Below, piece after piece: positions 1 through 7,001 of a stretch of DNA of 8,655 bases. Numbering within the stretch: the stretch's first letter is position 1; every line of letters starts with the position of its first letter. The position numbers and the translations under genes are program-made. This DNA comes from Planctomycetota bacterium (GTDB lineage Bacteria; Planctomycetota; B143-G9), in assembly GCA_003644275.1 (NCBI GenBank), contig QNBY01000037.1:1-8655 (forward strand), written 5' to 3'. The notes under the pieces were generated by a model. It had not been told where the DNA came from. It saw nothing but the letters and a program-made list of their open reading frames with translations, and searched no databases.

Positions 1-786
1 CAGCTCGCGGGCTGCGTCCCCGTTGAGGTCCCCTGCATCGAGGCCGAGGGCTACGAGCCCGACCTCGACGCCCTCGCGGCGGCAGTAACCCCCCGCACCG
101 CGGCGATAACGGTGGTCACCCCCAACAATCCCACCGGCGCGGTCTATTCCCGCTCGACCCTCGAGGGCATAGCCCGCCTCGCCGCCGAGAGGGATTTGTG
201 GATAATAGCGGACGAGGTGTACGCCTCGCTCGCCTTCGCCGACCGCCCCCACCTCTCCATCGGCTCCCTCGCGGCCGCGCGGGGACGCACCGTTACCATA
301 GGCAGCTTCTCCAAGTCCCACGCCATGACGGGTTGGCGCTGCGGGTGGCTCGCCGCGCCCCCCGCGCTCGCGCGCGAGGTGTTGAAGGTCCACGACACCT
401 TCTTCATCTGCGCGCCCCGCATATCGCAGGAAATGGCCCTCGAGGCCTTGCGCGTCGGCACATCCTTCCTCGCCCCTTACCGGCGGGAGCTCCTCTCCCG
501 CCGCCGCGCGCTCGCCTCGGTGGTGGAATCCCTGCCCGGCCTCCACTGGGTGGAGCCCCGCGGCGCGCTCTTCGCCTTCGTCCGCTTCGATCACCCCATG
601 CCCTCCTCGGAGCTCGCCCTCCGTATGCTCCGCGAGGCCCGCGTCTGCACCGTGCCCGGCGACGCCTTCGGGGACCTGGGAGAGGGCCACCTCAGGATAT
701 CCTTCGGCGCTTCCGGCGTCCCGCGCCTCCAGGAAGCGGGCCGGAGGCTCTTCGCCTTCTTCACCTCGCTCTTTCCCGCGGAATGA
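1..786 (+). CDS. Pyridoxal-phosphate aminotransferase, class I/II (5' end outside window)
   Basis: This is a fold-type I PLP enzyme of the aspartate aminotransferase-like class I/II family, which moves an amino group between an amino acid and a 2-oxo acid in the cytosol. The frame is open from the first base, and 261 residues are visible of a family norm near 390, so about the first third is missing. In fragment numbering the landmarks are PNNPTG (41-46), the Asp that contacts the pyridine nitrogen in IADEVY (D71), the PLP Schiff-base lysine in GSFSK (K105), the nearby Arg in GWRCGW (R113, usual phosphate contact) and the C-terminal Arg in LRISFG (R232), which normally binds the substrate carboxylate. 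All expected catalytic residues are present. A GTG at base 112 lies just before PNNPTG, too deep in the fold to be the start. The substrate cannot be read from this part; aspartate, aromatic amino acids or alanine are all possible. The gene ends at TGA 784-786, and the next gene has its own promoter. Confidence 0.93.
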   Translation, partial: QLAGCVPVEVPCIEAEGYEPDLDALAAAVTPRTAAITVVTPNNPTGAVYSRSTLEGIARLAAERDLWIIADEVYASLAFADRPHLSIGSLAAARGRTVTIGSFSKSHAMTGWRCGWLAAPPALAREVLKVHDTFFICAPRISQEMALEALRVGTSFLAPYRRELLSRRRALASVVESLPGLHWVEPRGALFAFVRFDHPMPSSELALRMLREARVCTVPGDAFGDLGEGHLRISFGASGVPRLQEAGRRLFAFFTSLFPAE

Positions 787-888
787 GCCATTGAATCGAA
801 TTGAGCAAATGTAGCGTTTACGAGAAAATATAAGCTCTATCCCCTTATCCCTCCGCAAGTTACGAAAACAAAACTTCGCCGGTTTTTG

Positions 889-917
889 TTGACTTCCTTT
901 CGCAGAGGACATAAAAT
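889..917 (+). promoter_or_regulatory. Sigma-70-type promoter for the hybrid histidine kinase
   Basis: TTGACT at 889-894 (5 of 6 to the -35 consensus) is followed, after exactly 17 bases, by TAAAAT at 912-917 (5 of 6 to the -10 consensus). It sits in the 787-953 gap, which is clearly richer in A and T than the genes around it. Transcription would begin near base 924, giving a leader of about 30 bases before the GTG start at 954. The rest of the gap shows no gene and no convincing terminator for the aminotransferase upstream. Confidence 0.7.
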
Positions 918-953
918 CCCACGTAGGAATTCCCCTCTCCACGGACGGAAAGT

Positions 954-3332
954 GTGACGGGCATCGGTCTGAGAAAACTGATATCCATCGTAGTTCTCGC
1001 AGCTCTGCTGCCTGCGGTGGTGGCCTTCCTGCTGCTCGAGGCGGAAAAGGGCGTCCGCGAGGAAAGCTTCCGCGCCGCCTGCGATCGCGGCATGGCGGAC
1101 CTTTCGGCCATCAGGAGCGCCCTCGTCCACCTCGCCGACGACCTCGAGCGCGACGCCCGCTTCCTCGCCATCCTATCCGCCTCCCTCTCCCCGGAGGACT
1201 TCCGCATCCGCCTGAAGGAATTCCGGCGCACCGCCCACTCCGGCCTCCGCCTGCTCGCATGGGACGATTTCGTCCTGCCTCCCGGCAAGGCGGACCAGGC
1301 CGCCTCCGTCCGCCGGGCGCTCGGGAGCGGCGGGCCGCTCATCCTCGAGAGCCCGCGGGGCGCTCTTCTGCTCGCCGCCGCTTCCTCCGTCCCCGGCCGG
1401 CCGCCCGTCCTCCTCGCGGCCGACCCGGCGGCCATGCTCAGGGAAACGCTTCACGGTTTCCCCTTTTCCGACTTCTCTTCCCTCGTCCTCGCCGACGAGT
1501 CGGGTTCCTTCACCCTTCCCCTCGCATCGGGCTCCTCCGTCCCGGGCGACCTGCCGGCCGGCCTCGCCCCCTCCTCTTTCTCGCCCGTCACCCTCGCCGG
1601 GGAACGCTACTACGCCGCCGTCCTGCCGCTCCCCTTCTCCTCTTCCCGCTACAGGCTGGTGGGCCTGAAGTCGGAGGAGGAGATGATAGGCGCGGTCGCC
1701 GGGCATCAGCGCATTCTCCTGCCGTCCGTCATCGCCCTCATGCTCGTCTTCGCCCTCGGTCTCGCCGCCCTCTCCTACGCCTGGCTGACGAGGGAGAAAC
1801 TCCACCGCGAGCGCGCCCTCAGGAAAGAAACCGAGGAAACGAAGGACCTGCTGCACAACATTCTCCGTTCCACCTCGCATTTCGGCATCGTCGCCATAGA
1901 CCGGAACTACCGCATACTCCATCTCAACCCCGCCGCCGTGACGATGTTCGACCTGGGCGAAGAGGTGTTTCCCGGTGTGGACGTGATAGAGATCCACACC
2001 CGCCGTGGAATACCGCGCGAAATGGTGTTGGAGAGGATACGCCGTCTCGAGGCCGGCGAGAAGGTCGAGTTCGACCTCGAGGTGGGCCGCCGCAGCGGGA
2101 AGACCGCCCGCGTGCTTTCCGTCACCATGATGAAGATGCTCGGCAAACACGGCGAGGAACTCGGCTTCCTCATCGTAGCCCGGGACGTGACCCGCGAGAG
2201 GGAGAGCCGCAGGCTCCAGGAAGAGCTCGAGCGCAAGACCCGCGAGGCGGAGAAGATGGAGGCCGCCGCCAGGCTCGCGGGCGGCATCGCCCACGATTTC
2301 AACAACATACTCACCGGCCTCCTCGGTTACGTCTCCATACTCAAGCGCCACACCTCCGGCGATTCTCCGGCCGCGCTCGCCGCCGAGAAGGTGGAACTCG
2401 CCGCCCGAAGGGCCGCCGAGCAGCTCCGCAAACTCCTCGGCTTCGCCCGAATGGGCAGCTACCGCTCCGAACCCGTGGACGTGCACGACCTCCTCTCCCG
2501 CTGCGTGGGCGACCTGCCGGAGAACGTCACCCTGAAGATGGACCTTTCCGCCGCCCGCTCCGTCGTCCTCGGCGACGCCGACCGGCTCGCAACGGTCTGC
2601 TCCAATCTCGTGCGGAATTCGCTCGAGGCCATGCCGGACGGAGGCGTCCTCTCCATCTCCACTTCCGACCTGCCCCGCGAGGACGGCTCCTCTCCCCCCT
2701 TCATAAGGATAACCGTAACCGACACCGGCGAGGGCATCCCCCTCGAGATACTCGACCACGTCTTCGAGCCCTTCTTCTCCACCCGCGACCGCGGAAGGGG
2801 GCTCGGCCTGGCAAGCGTTTACGGCATAGTGAAGAACCACGGGGGCGACGTGCGCATATCCAGCAGGCAGGGCGAGGGCACCACCGTAGAGGTGCTGCTT
2901 CCCGTCCGGACGGAGGCCGAAGCGGACCCGGTCGAGCCCCGGCCGTCCGACAACGGCTCCGCTTCCTCCGAACATGCCGTCCTCGTGGTGGACGACGAGG
3001 AGGCCGTCCGCTCCTCCATGTGCCTGCTCCTGAAGGACCTGGGGTACAAAGCCCTCTCCGCTCCCTCGGGAGAGGAAGCGGTGAAGATCTTCCGCCGTTC
3101 CCCCTCCCGCTTCGGCCTCGTGCTCCTGGACATGGTGATGCCCGACATGGACGGCGTGGAGTGCCTGCGACGCCTGAAGGAAATATCGCCCGACGCCAAG
3201 GTGTTGCTCATGAGCGGCTTCAGCGTGGAGGAGAGTCTCGAGAAAGCCCGGCGACGAGGCGCGGTGGGGTTCCTGCAGAAGCCTTTCTCGGCCGCCGAGC
3301 TTACGGCCGAGCTCCGGCGCTTCTTCCCCTGA
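954..3332 (+). CDS. Membrane-bound hybrid sensor histidine kinase (PAS, HisKA, HATPase, receiver)
   Basis: A 792-residue two-component sensor in the inner membrane. Domain order: short cytoplasmic N-terminus; membrane segment 1 (about 8-28); an extracytoplasmic region of about 225 residues with no recognised fold; membrane segment 2 (about 253-277); a helical linker; a PAS domain (about 297-415); a coiled-coil stretch (415-437); HisKA with phospho-acceptor H447 in GGIAHDFNN; HATPase with N box around N551-N555, G1 box DTGEGIP (590-596), F box PFFST and G2 box GRGLGLA (614-620). A linker leads to a C-terminal receiver (about 675-792) with acidic pocket D680/D681, phospho-acceptor D726 in LLDMVMPDMDG, S754 and K776. 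All catalytic residues are intact. The start is GTG at 954: a stop at 924 is in frame and no other start codon lies between. A weak purine run (GGACGGAAAG) precedes it. No response regulator or output gene is adjacent, so the signal and target are unknown. A phosphotransfer protein elsewhere, or feedback by its own receiver, is possible. Confidence 0.93.
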   Translation: MTGIGLRKLISIVVLAALLPAVVAFLLLEAEKGVREESFRAACDRGMADLSAIRSALVHLADDLERDARFLAILSASLSPEDFRIRLKEFRRTAHSGLRLLAWDDFVLPPGKADQAASVRRALGSGGPLILESPRGALLLAAASSVPGRPPVLLAADPAAMLRETLHGFPFSDFSSLVLADESGSFTLPLASGSSVPGDLPAGLAPSSFSPVTLAGERYYAAVLPLPFSSSRYRLVGLKSEEEMIGAVAGHQRILLPSVIALMLVFALGLAALSYAWLTREKLHRERALRKETEETKDLLHNILRSTSHFGIVAIDRNYRILHLNPAAVTMFDLGEEVFPGVDVIEIHTRRGIPREMVLERIRRLEAGEKVEFDLEVGRRSGKTARVLSVTMMKMLGKHGEELGFLIVARDVTRERESRRLQEELERKTREAEKMEAAARLAGGIAHDFNNILTGLLGYVSILKRHTSGDSPAALAAEKVELAARRAAEQLRKLLGFARMGSYRSEPVDVHDLLSRCVGDLPENVTLKMDLSAARSVVLGDADRLATVCSNLVRNSLEAMPDGGVLSISTSDLPREDGSSPPFIRITVTDTGEGIPLEILDHVFEPFFSTRDRGRGLGLASVYGIVKNHGGDVRISSRQGEGTTVEVLLPVRTEAEADPVEPRPSDNGSASSEHAVLVVDDEEAVRSSMCLLLKDLGYKALSAPSGEEAVKIFRRSPSRFGLVLLDMVMPDMDGVECLRRLKEISPDAKVLLMSGFSVEESLEKARRRGAVGFLQKPFSAAELTAELRRFFP

Positions 3333-3355
3333 TTCCTCTCGCCCCCGCGGACAAT

Positions 3356-3390
3356 GAAAAAGGCGGGCCTCGCGCCCGCCTTCGGTTTTC
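3356..3390. terminator. Bidirectional intrinsic terminator between convergent kinase and tRNA-Ser
   Basis: A nine-pair perfect stem runs from AAGGCGGGC (3360-3368) to GCCCGCCTT (3374-3382) around the loop CTCGC. On the plus strand it is followed by TTCGGTTTTC, 24 bases after the kinase stop codon. On the minus strand the same hairpin is followed by a run of five T, about a dozen bases past the 3' CCA of tRNA-Ser. It therefore probably ends both convergent transcripts, with the better U tract on the tRNA side. Confidence 0.85.
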
Positions 3391-3393
3391 TCA

Positions 3394-3483
3394 TGGCGGA
3401 GAGACAGGGATTCGAACCCTGGGTGCCACTAAGGGCACACACGGTTTCCAACCGTGCCCGTTCGACCACTCCGGCACCTCTCC
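3394..3483 (-). tRNA. tRNA-Ser, anticodon GGA
   Basis: A 90-base class II tRNA read on the minus strand, with CCA encoded. The acceptor stem is GGAGAGG paired with TCTCTCC (last pair G-T), followed by discriminator G and CCA. The D arm contains CCGGAGTGGTCGAACGG, the anticodon stem is CACGG/CCGTG with loop TTGGAAA (anticodon GGA, reading UCC and UCU), the long variable arm pairs GTGCC with GGCAC, and the T arm is CAGGG-TTCGAAT-CCCTG. The long variable arm and the G discriminator fit serine. UCC is a common Ser codon in the genes of this window. It has its own promoter and faces the kinase gene. Confidence 0.97.
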
Positions 3484-3496
3484 GCGGTCGGGCGGT

Positions 3497-3524
3497 ATTC
3501 TAACGCCCTTTGGGCGGCGGTCAA
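3497..3524 (-). promoter_or_regulatory. Promoter for tRNA-Ser
   Basis: On the minus strand TTGACC (3524-3519, 5 of 6 to consensus) is followed after 16 bases by TAGAAT (3502-3497, 5 of 6). Transcription would start about seven bases before the mature tRNA 5' end. The stretch from -10 to the start is very GC-rich; GC-rich discriminators are typical of stable-RNA promoters under stringent control, so that regulation is plausible. The spacer carries the perfect palindrome CGCCC-AAA-GGGCG. The promoter lies between the stop codon of the reductase at 3534 and the tRNA. Confidence 0.65.
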
Positions 3525-3533
3525 GGGCGGTCG

Positions 3534-4721
3534 CTACCGCGGAGGGGCGGGCAGATCCATGGAGTTGATGTGCGTTATGCAGCCGTGGCTGGCGACGCAG
3601 CCGTCCGCCGTCGCGGTGGCTATCTGGCGGAAGCTGCCCGCGCGCACGTCCCCCGCCGCGAACACGCCGGGGACGTTGGTGGCGGTGTGCCTGTCCGTGA
3701 CGATGAACCCCTGCTCGTCCTGCTCCAGCGCCTCCAGGCCCTTCACGTCCGTGCGCGGAACGAGGCCGATGAAGATGAAGACGCCCCTGACCTTCCTGGT
3801 GAAGCGCTCGCCGGTCTTCTTGTTCCGCAGTTTCAGCCCGGTGACGCCGCTCTCGTCGCCCGCTATCTCGTCCACCACGGTGTCCCACAGGAAGTCCACG
3901 TTCGGAGCGGCGAAGGCCCTCTCCTGGAGTATCTTCTCCGCCCTGAGCTCGTCGCGCCTGTGCACCACGGTGACCGTCCGGCACAGCTTCGAGAGATACA
4001 GGGCCTCCTGCACGGCCGAATCCCCGCCGCCTATCACGTAAACGTCCTCGCCGCGGTAGAGCGCCCCGTCGCAGGTGGCGCAGTAGGACACCCCGCGCCC
4101 GTAGTACTCCTCCTCGCCCGGCACTCCGAGCCTCCGCGGGAAGGTGCCCACCGCCACCACCACCGCGGGGCAGAAGAACTCCCTTCCCCCGCTCACTATG
4201 CGCTTCACGGGCCTTTCGAGCTCCACCTCGTCCGCCCGCCCGTTGTGCACCTCGGCGCCGAACCGCCGCGCCTGGCGCTCCATCTTCATGGCGAGATCGA
4301 AGCCGAGTATGGGCTCGTCGAAGCCGGGATAGTTCTCTATCTCCTCCGTCTTCGTCATCAGCCCGCCGAGTATCAGCTCCTCAATGATGAGCGCCGACAT
4401 GTTGGCCCGAGCCGTGTACATGGCGGCCGTCATCCCCGCCGGGCCGCCGCCCAGCGTTACGACGTCGTAGTTCCTTCGCTCCCCTTCGCCCGCCTCGCCC
4501 GTCAGGTAGTAGGCCGCGTCGGCGGCGCTCGGTTCCACGAGGGCGCGGTGCGGGTTCAGCAAAAGCACGTTCCGCAACCCGCCGCTCACGGAAACCGTGT
4601 AGTCGGCCTCCGGTCCCCGCGTCGCCTCTATGAGATCGAATTCCGCTCCGGCGGCGCGCAACGCCTCCAGCGCCGCGGCCGCCTTCTCCCGGTCGGCAAC
4701 GTAAAACCTAATTCTGTCCAT
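3534..4721 (-). CDS. Thioredoxin reductase (NADPH type) with extra N-terminal domain
   Basis: A 395-residue cytosolic FAD disulfide reductase of the low-molecular-weight TrxR family, expected to pass electrons from NADPH through FAD and a CxxC pair to thioredoxin or a similar dithiol partner. Motifs: FAD-binding GGGPAG (91-96), redox pair C214-A-T-C217, pyridine-nucleotide fold GGGDSAVQEA (231-240), NADPH 2'-phosphate motif HRRDELR (254-260), second FAD motif AAGDVR (355-360) and RQIATATADG near the end. Typical TrxB proteins have about 310-320 residues. This one has about 82 extra residues ahead of the FAD fold, which read like a glutaredoxin-type beta-alpha-beta unit (IRFYV, then a helix, then EFDLIEA) without any cysteine. 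The start ATG at 4721 follows a purine-rich GAGGACGGAAGGA. The ORF overlaps the end of the transporter gene by 14 bases, so translation is probably coupled. It is the last gene of the four-gene block. The TrxR family call is sure; the true partner is not known. Confidence 0.93.
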   Translation of the reverse strand: MDRIRFYVADREKAAAALEALRAAGAEFDLIEATRGPEADYTVSVSGGLRNVLLLNPHRALVEPSAADAAYYLTGEAGEGERRNYDVVTLGGGPAGMTAAMYTARANMSALIIEELILGGLMTKTEEIENYPGFDEPILGFDLAMKMERQARRFGAEVHNGRADEVELERPVKRIVSGGREFFCPAVVVAVGTFPRRLGVPGEEEYYGRGVSYCATCDGALYRGEDVYVIGGGDSAVQEALYLSKLCRTVTVVHRRDELRAEKILQERAFAAPNVDFLWDTVVDEIAGDESGVTGLKLRNKKTGERFTRKVRGVFIFIGLVPRTDVKGLEALEQDEQGFIVTDRHTATNVPGVFAAGDVRAGSFRQIATATADGCVASHGCITHINSMDLPAPPR

Positions 4722-6093
4722 TCCTTCCGTCCTCTCTGTCTTCGCGGGCGCCGTCCACGGGGAAGAACCTGCTCGACGGCCCGTGGGAGAACGCGAAATG
4801 CTCCGCGATTCTATCTCGCGTTTGCCGCTGGACGACGTTCCGCTTGCGCCAGAAAAGCCAGTACAGCACCCCTCCCAGCCCGCACAACACCGCTGCGGGA
4901 AGGTAGCTGCGCCCCGTCAGGCTCAGCTCGTTCGACACGAAGCCCGTGCTCATCAGCGCGCCCACCGCGTTCGCTATGTACCACACCGACGCCATCTCGG
5001 CCGACACTATCCCCCGCATCAGCGACGGGTACTGCCGCATGGCGAAGGAAAGCTGCAGCGGAAGGCTCATCTGCGCCAGCCCGGCCCCCATTACGAGGAA
5101 CAGTATCGAGAGGGTGGAATTGGACGTGTGGCTCACCACCACCAGGAACGGCACCGCCGCCAGCAGCGCCACGGACACCAGCGCTATCCGCCCCACCGTC
5201 GCCGCCAGGTAGGGCACGAGCACGATGAAGAACCCCTCCATCGCCGTCACCGCCGCCAGCGAGAAGCCTATGTTCTGGTCGGTCAGATCGAACACCCCGC
5301 GCAGGAATATGTTTATGAACGGAAGCGTCAGCCCTATCGCAACGCCCGTGAGCATGTACGGCAGGAACAACTCTATCGTTATGTAAAGCCGCCTCCTGCG
5401 CTCCAGCGCCCCCGGCTTCAGTATCCTGAAGCTCGACGCCGAGAAGTGCTCCTCCGGCAGCATGGAGAAGAACCGGTGCGCCGGAAACAGCAGGAAGCAG
5501 GCGAAGTACATCGTGAAGCGGTACGGATCCACCGAGTCCGCGAAGAGCATCTTGCTCAGATACGGCACCACGCCGCCCGTGAGGTTCCCCGCCACCGAGC
5601 CCAGGAACATCATCAGGAAGTTCGCCGTGAACGCCTGAACGTGCTCCCGCGGCGGCGTCAGGTCGGCGATCATCGGCGCGAACGCCGTCCATACCGCCGC
5701 GAGCCCCACGCCGTGCACCATCGAGAAGAAATACAGAAGCGGAAGGCTCGGAAACATGGCCTGCCCCACGAGCCCCGCCACCCAGAAGTAGAAGCCCACG
5801 AACAGCACGAACCGCCTGCCTATGTGGTCGCACATGTAGCCCAGCGGAAGCGACAGCACGCCCGCCGCGAGCATGGACAGCGCGAATATGAACGTGATGG
5901 TGGAATACTCCAGGTGCAGCGTGCCCGCGAGGTACAGGTTGAACACCGTGCAGTACACGCACTCGCCCAGGAACAGGAAGAAGGTGGCGTAGAAGAGCGG
6001 CTTCGCCCTCTCCTGAACGGCGAAGAAGAACGTAAAGGTCTTCACCACCCGTCTGGGCAGCGGGTGCGGCCGAAGGAAATCCGGAAAGTTCAT
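4708..6093 (-). CDS. Major facilitator superfamily transporter
   Basis: A 461-residue inner-membrane protein with about 12 hydrophobic segments. The MFS motif A is clear between segments 2 and 3: GYMCDHIGRR (85-94), matching G-x3-D-x2-GRR. The central cytoplasmic loop (about 208-236) holds the basic cluster LERRRR. The C-terminal 40 residues are charged and lack membrane segments (EDREDGRNGQN at the end). Segment 1 contains C45-V-Y-C48, an unusual pair for a membrane helix. The start ATG overlaps the stop of the upstream reductase as ATGA, and a GAGG precedes it by four bases; the 3' end overlaps the next reductase by 14 bases. This arrangement argues that the transporter and the two reductases are made together. 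The substrate cannot be told from sequence. A drug or metabolite exporter is the default reading; a thiol, disulfide or other redox-active compound would suit the context. Confidence 0.9.
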   Translation of the reverse strand: MNFPDFLRPHPLPRRVVKTFTFFFAVQERAKPLFYATFFLFLGECVYCTVFNLYLAGTLHLEYSTITFIFALSMLAAGVLSLPLGYMCDHIGRRFVLFVGFYFWVAGLVGQAMFPSLPLLYFFSMVHGVGLAAVWTAFAPMIADLTPPREHVQAFTANFLMMFLGSVAGNLTGGVVPYLSKMLFADSVDPYRFTMYFACFLLFPAHRFFSMLPEEHFSASSFRILKPGALERRRRLYITIELFLPYMLTGVAIGLTLPFINIFLRGVFDLTDQNIGFSLAAVTAMEGFFIVLVPYLAATVGRIALVSVALLAAVPFLVVVSHTSNSTLSILFLVMGAGLAQMSLPLQLSFAMRQYPSLMRGIVSAEMASVWYIANAVGALMSTGFVSNELSLTGRSYLPAAVLCGLGGVLYWLFWRKRNVVQRQTRDRIAEHFAFSHGPSSRFFPVDGAREDREDGRNGQN

Positions 6094-6989
6094 CGTGCCT
6101 CGCGCTGGATGACGCTCGTGGAAGCCGAGACGCCCGCTATCGCCCCTTGTCCCACGGCGACGGCGATCTGTCTCAGTCCGCCGGTGCAGTCGCCGGCGGC
6201 GAATATCCCATCGGTGCTGGTGGCGCCGGTGGCCGGGTCCGTGACTATGTAGCCCTCCGGCGTCCTCTTCAATCCCATCTTCAGCCCCAATTCCGAACCC
6301 TGCGGCTCGCCCACGGCTATGAAGACGCCCTCCGCCTCGATCTCACCCCCGTCTTCGAGCACGAGCCCCTCGGCGAAGAAACGGCCCTTCACCTTCTCCA
6401 CCCGTCCCTCGACGAGCCTCACGCCGCTGTTCTCCAGCGCTTCCCTCATCTCGTCCGACATGGTGAAGGCGCCGGAATGGGACACTACCGTGACGGACTC
6501 CGAGAGCCGCGCGAGCACCATGGCCTCTTTCGCGGCGTAGTCGCCCGCTCCGACCACCGCCACCTTCGCGCCCTTGAAGGTGTAGGCGTCGCAGATGGCG
6601 CAGTAGGAAACGCCCTTGCCCTCGAACCGCTCGAGGCCGGGTATGCCCGGATCCTTCCGCTTGGGCGCTCCCGTGGCGACTATGAGGCAGTCGGCGGAAA
6701 ACCTCTCGGACGCCGTGTAAACCACGTGTCGCCCGGCCTCGCGCTCGTAGCCGAGAACGAGATCTTCCACCAACTCCGCCCCGAACCGCTCCAGCTGTCT
6801 CCTGCCCCGCTCAAGCAGCTCCGCGCCGCGGACGGGTTCGGGAAAGCCGAAGTAGTTGTCTATCGTGAAATGGTGTAGCGGCGGCCGCTTGCCTATGACC
6901 ATGGCGTCGACGCCGTTGCGCCTGAGGTATATGCCGGCCGTCAGACCGGCGGGCCCCGCTCCGATGACTATCGCAGGCAGGTGTCTCAT
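6090..6989 (-). CDS. TrxB-like FAD disulfide oxidoreductase lacking the NADPH 2'-phosphate motif
   Basis: A 299-residue cytosolic flavoprotein of the thioredoxin reductase family, near the usual family length. Motifs: GAGPAG (10-15) for FAD, redox pair C130-A-I-C133 in VSYCAICDAYTFKG, a second nucleotide fold GAGDYAAKEA (147-156), and AAGDCTGGLRQIAVAVGQG (264-282) for FAD. The usual HRRxxxR that grips the NADPH 2'-phosphate is replaced by SHSGAFTMSDE (170-180), so NADPH is an unlikely donor. NADH or another donor is possible, as for TrxR-like enzymes known to lack this motif. It differs clearly from the second reductase in the same operon and is not a recent duplicate. The start ATG at 6989 lies 12 bases after the stop of the small secreted protein, with no clear Shine-Dalgarno, which suggests coupling to the upstream gene. 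The stop overlaps the transporter start as ATGA. Confidence 0.9.
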   Translation of the reverse strand: MRHLPAIVIGAGPAGLTAGIYLRRNGVDAMVIGKRPPLHHFTIDNYFGFPEPVRGAELLERGRRQLERFGAELVEDLVLGYEREAGRHVVYTASERFSADCLIVATGAPKRKDPGIPGLERFEGKGVSYCAICDAYTFKGAKVAVVGAGDYAAKEAMVLARLSESVTVVSHSGAFTMSDEMREALENSGVRLVEGRVEKVKGRFFAEGLVLEDGGEIEAEGVFIAVGEPQGSELGLKMGLKRTPEGYIVTDPATGATSTDGIFAAGDCTGGLRQIAVAVGQGAIAGVSASTSVIQREAR

Positions 6990-7001
6990 GGCCGGAGTGC
7001 G

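Noticed and set aside
1173..2975. A 600-codon open frame on the minus strand, opposite the histidine kinase
   Set aside because: The kinase on the plus strand has full-length motif support; the antisense frame is rich in Gly, Ala, Glu and His with no recognisable domain, as expected for the mirror of a gene with GC-rich third positions.
3394..3483. tRNA-Ser as an integration site for a mobile element
   Set aside because: No integrase gene, no repeat of the tRNA 3' end in the window, and the neighbours look like ordinary chromosome genes.
1259..3568. A 769-codon plus-strand frame overlapping the kinase in another phase
   Set aside because: Arg- and Pro-rich low-complexity product that runs through the terminator and the tRNA; a shadow frame.
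3510..5228. A 572-codon plus-strand frame opposite the reductase and transporter
   Set aside because: Crosses two well-supported minus-strand genes and has no domain pattern.
4783..6252. A 489-codon plus-strand frame opposite the transporter
   Set aside because: The product is made largely of His, Arg, Glu and Gln, the antisense image of a hydrophobic transporter.
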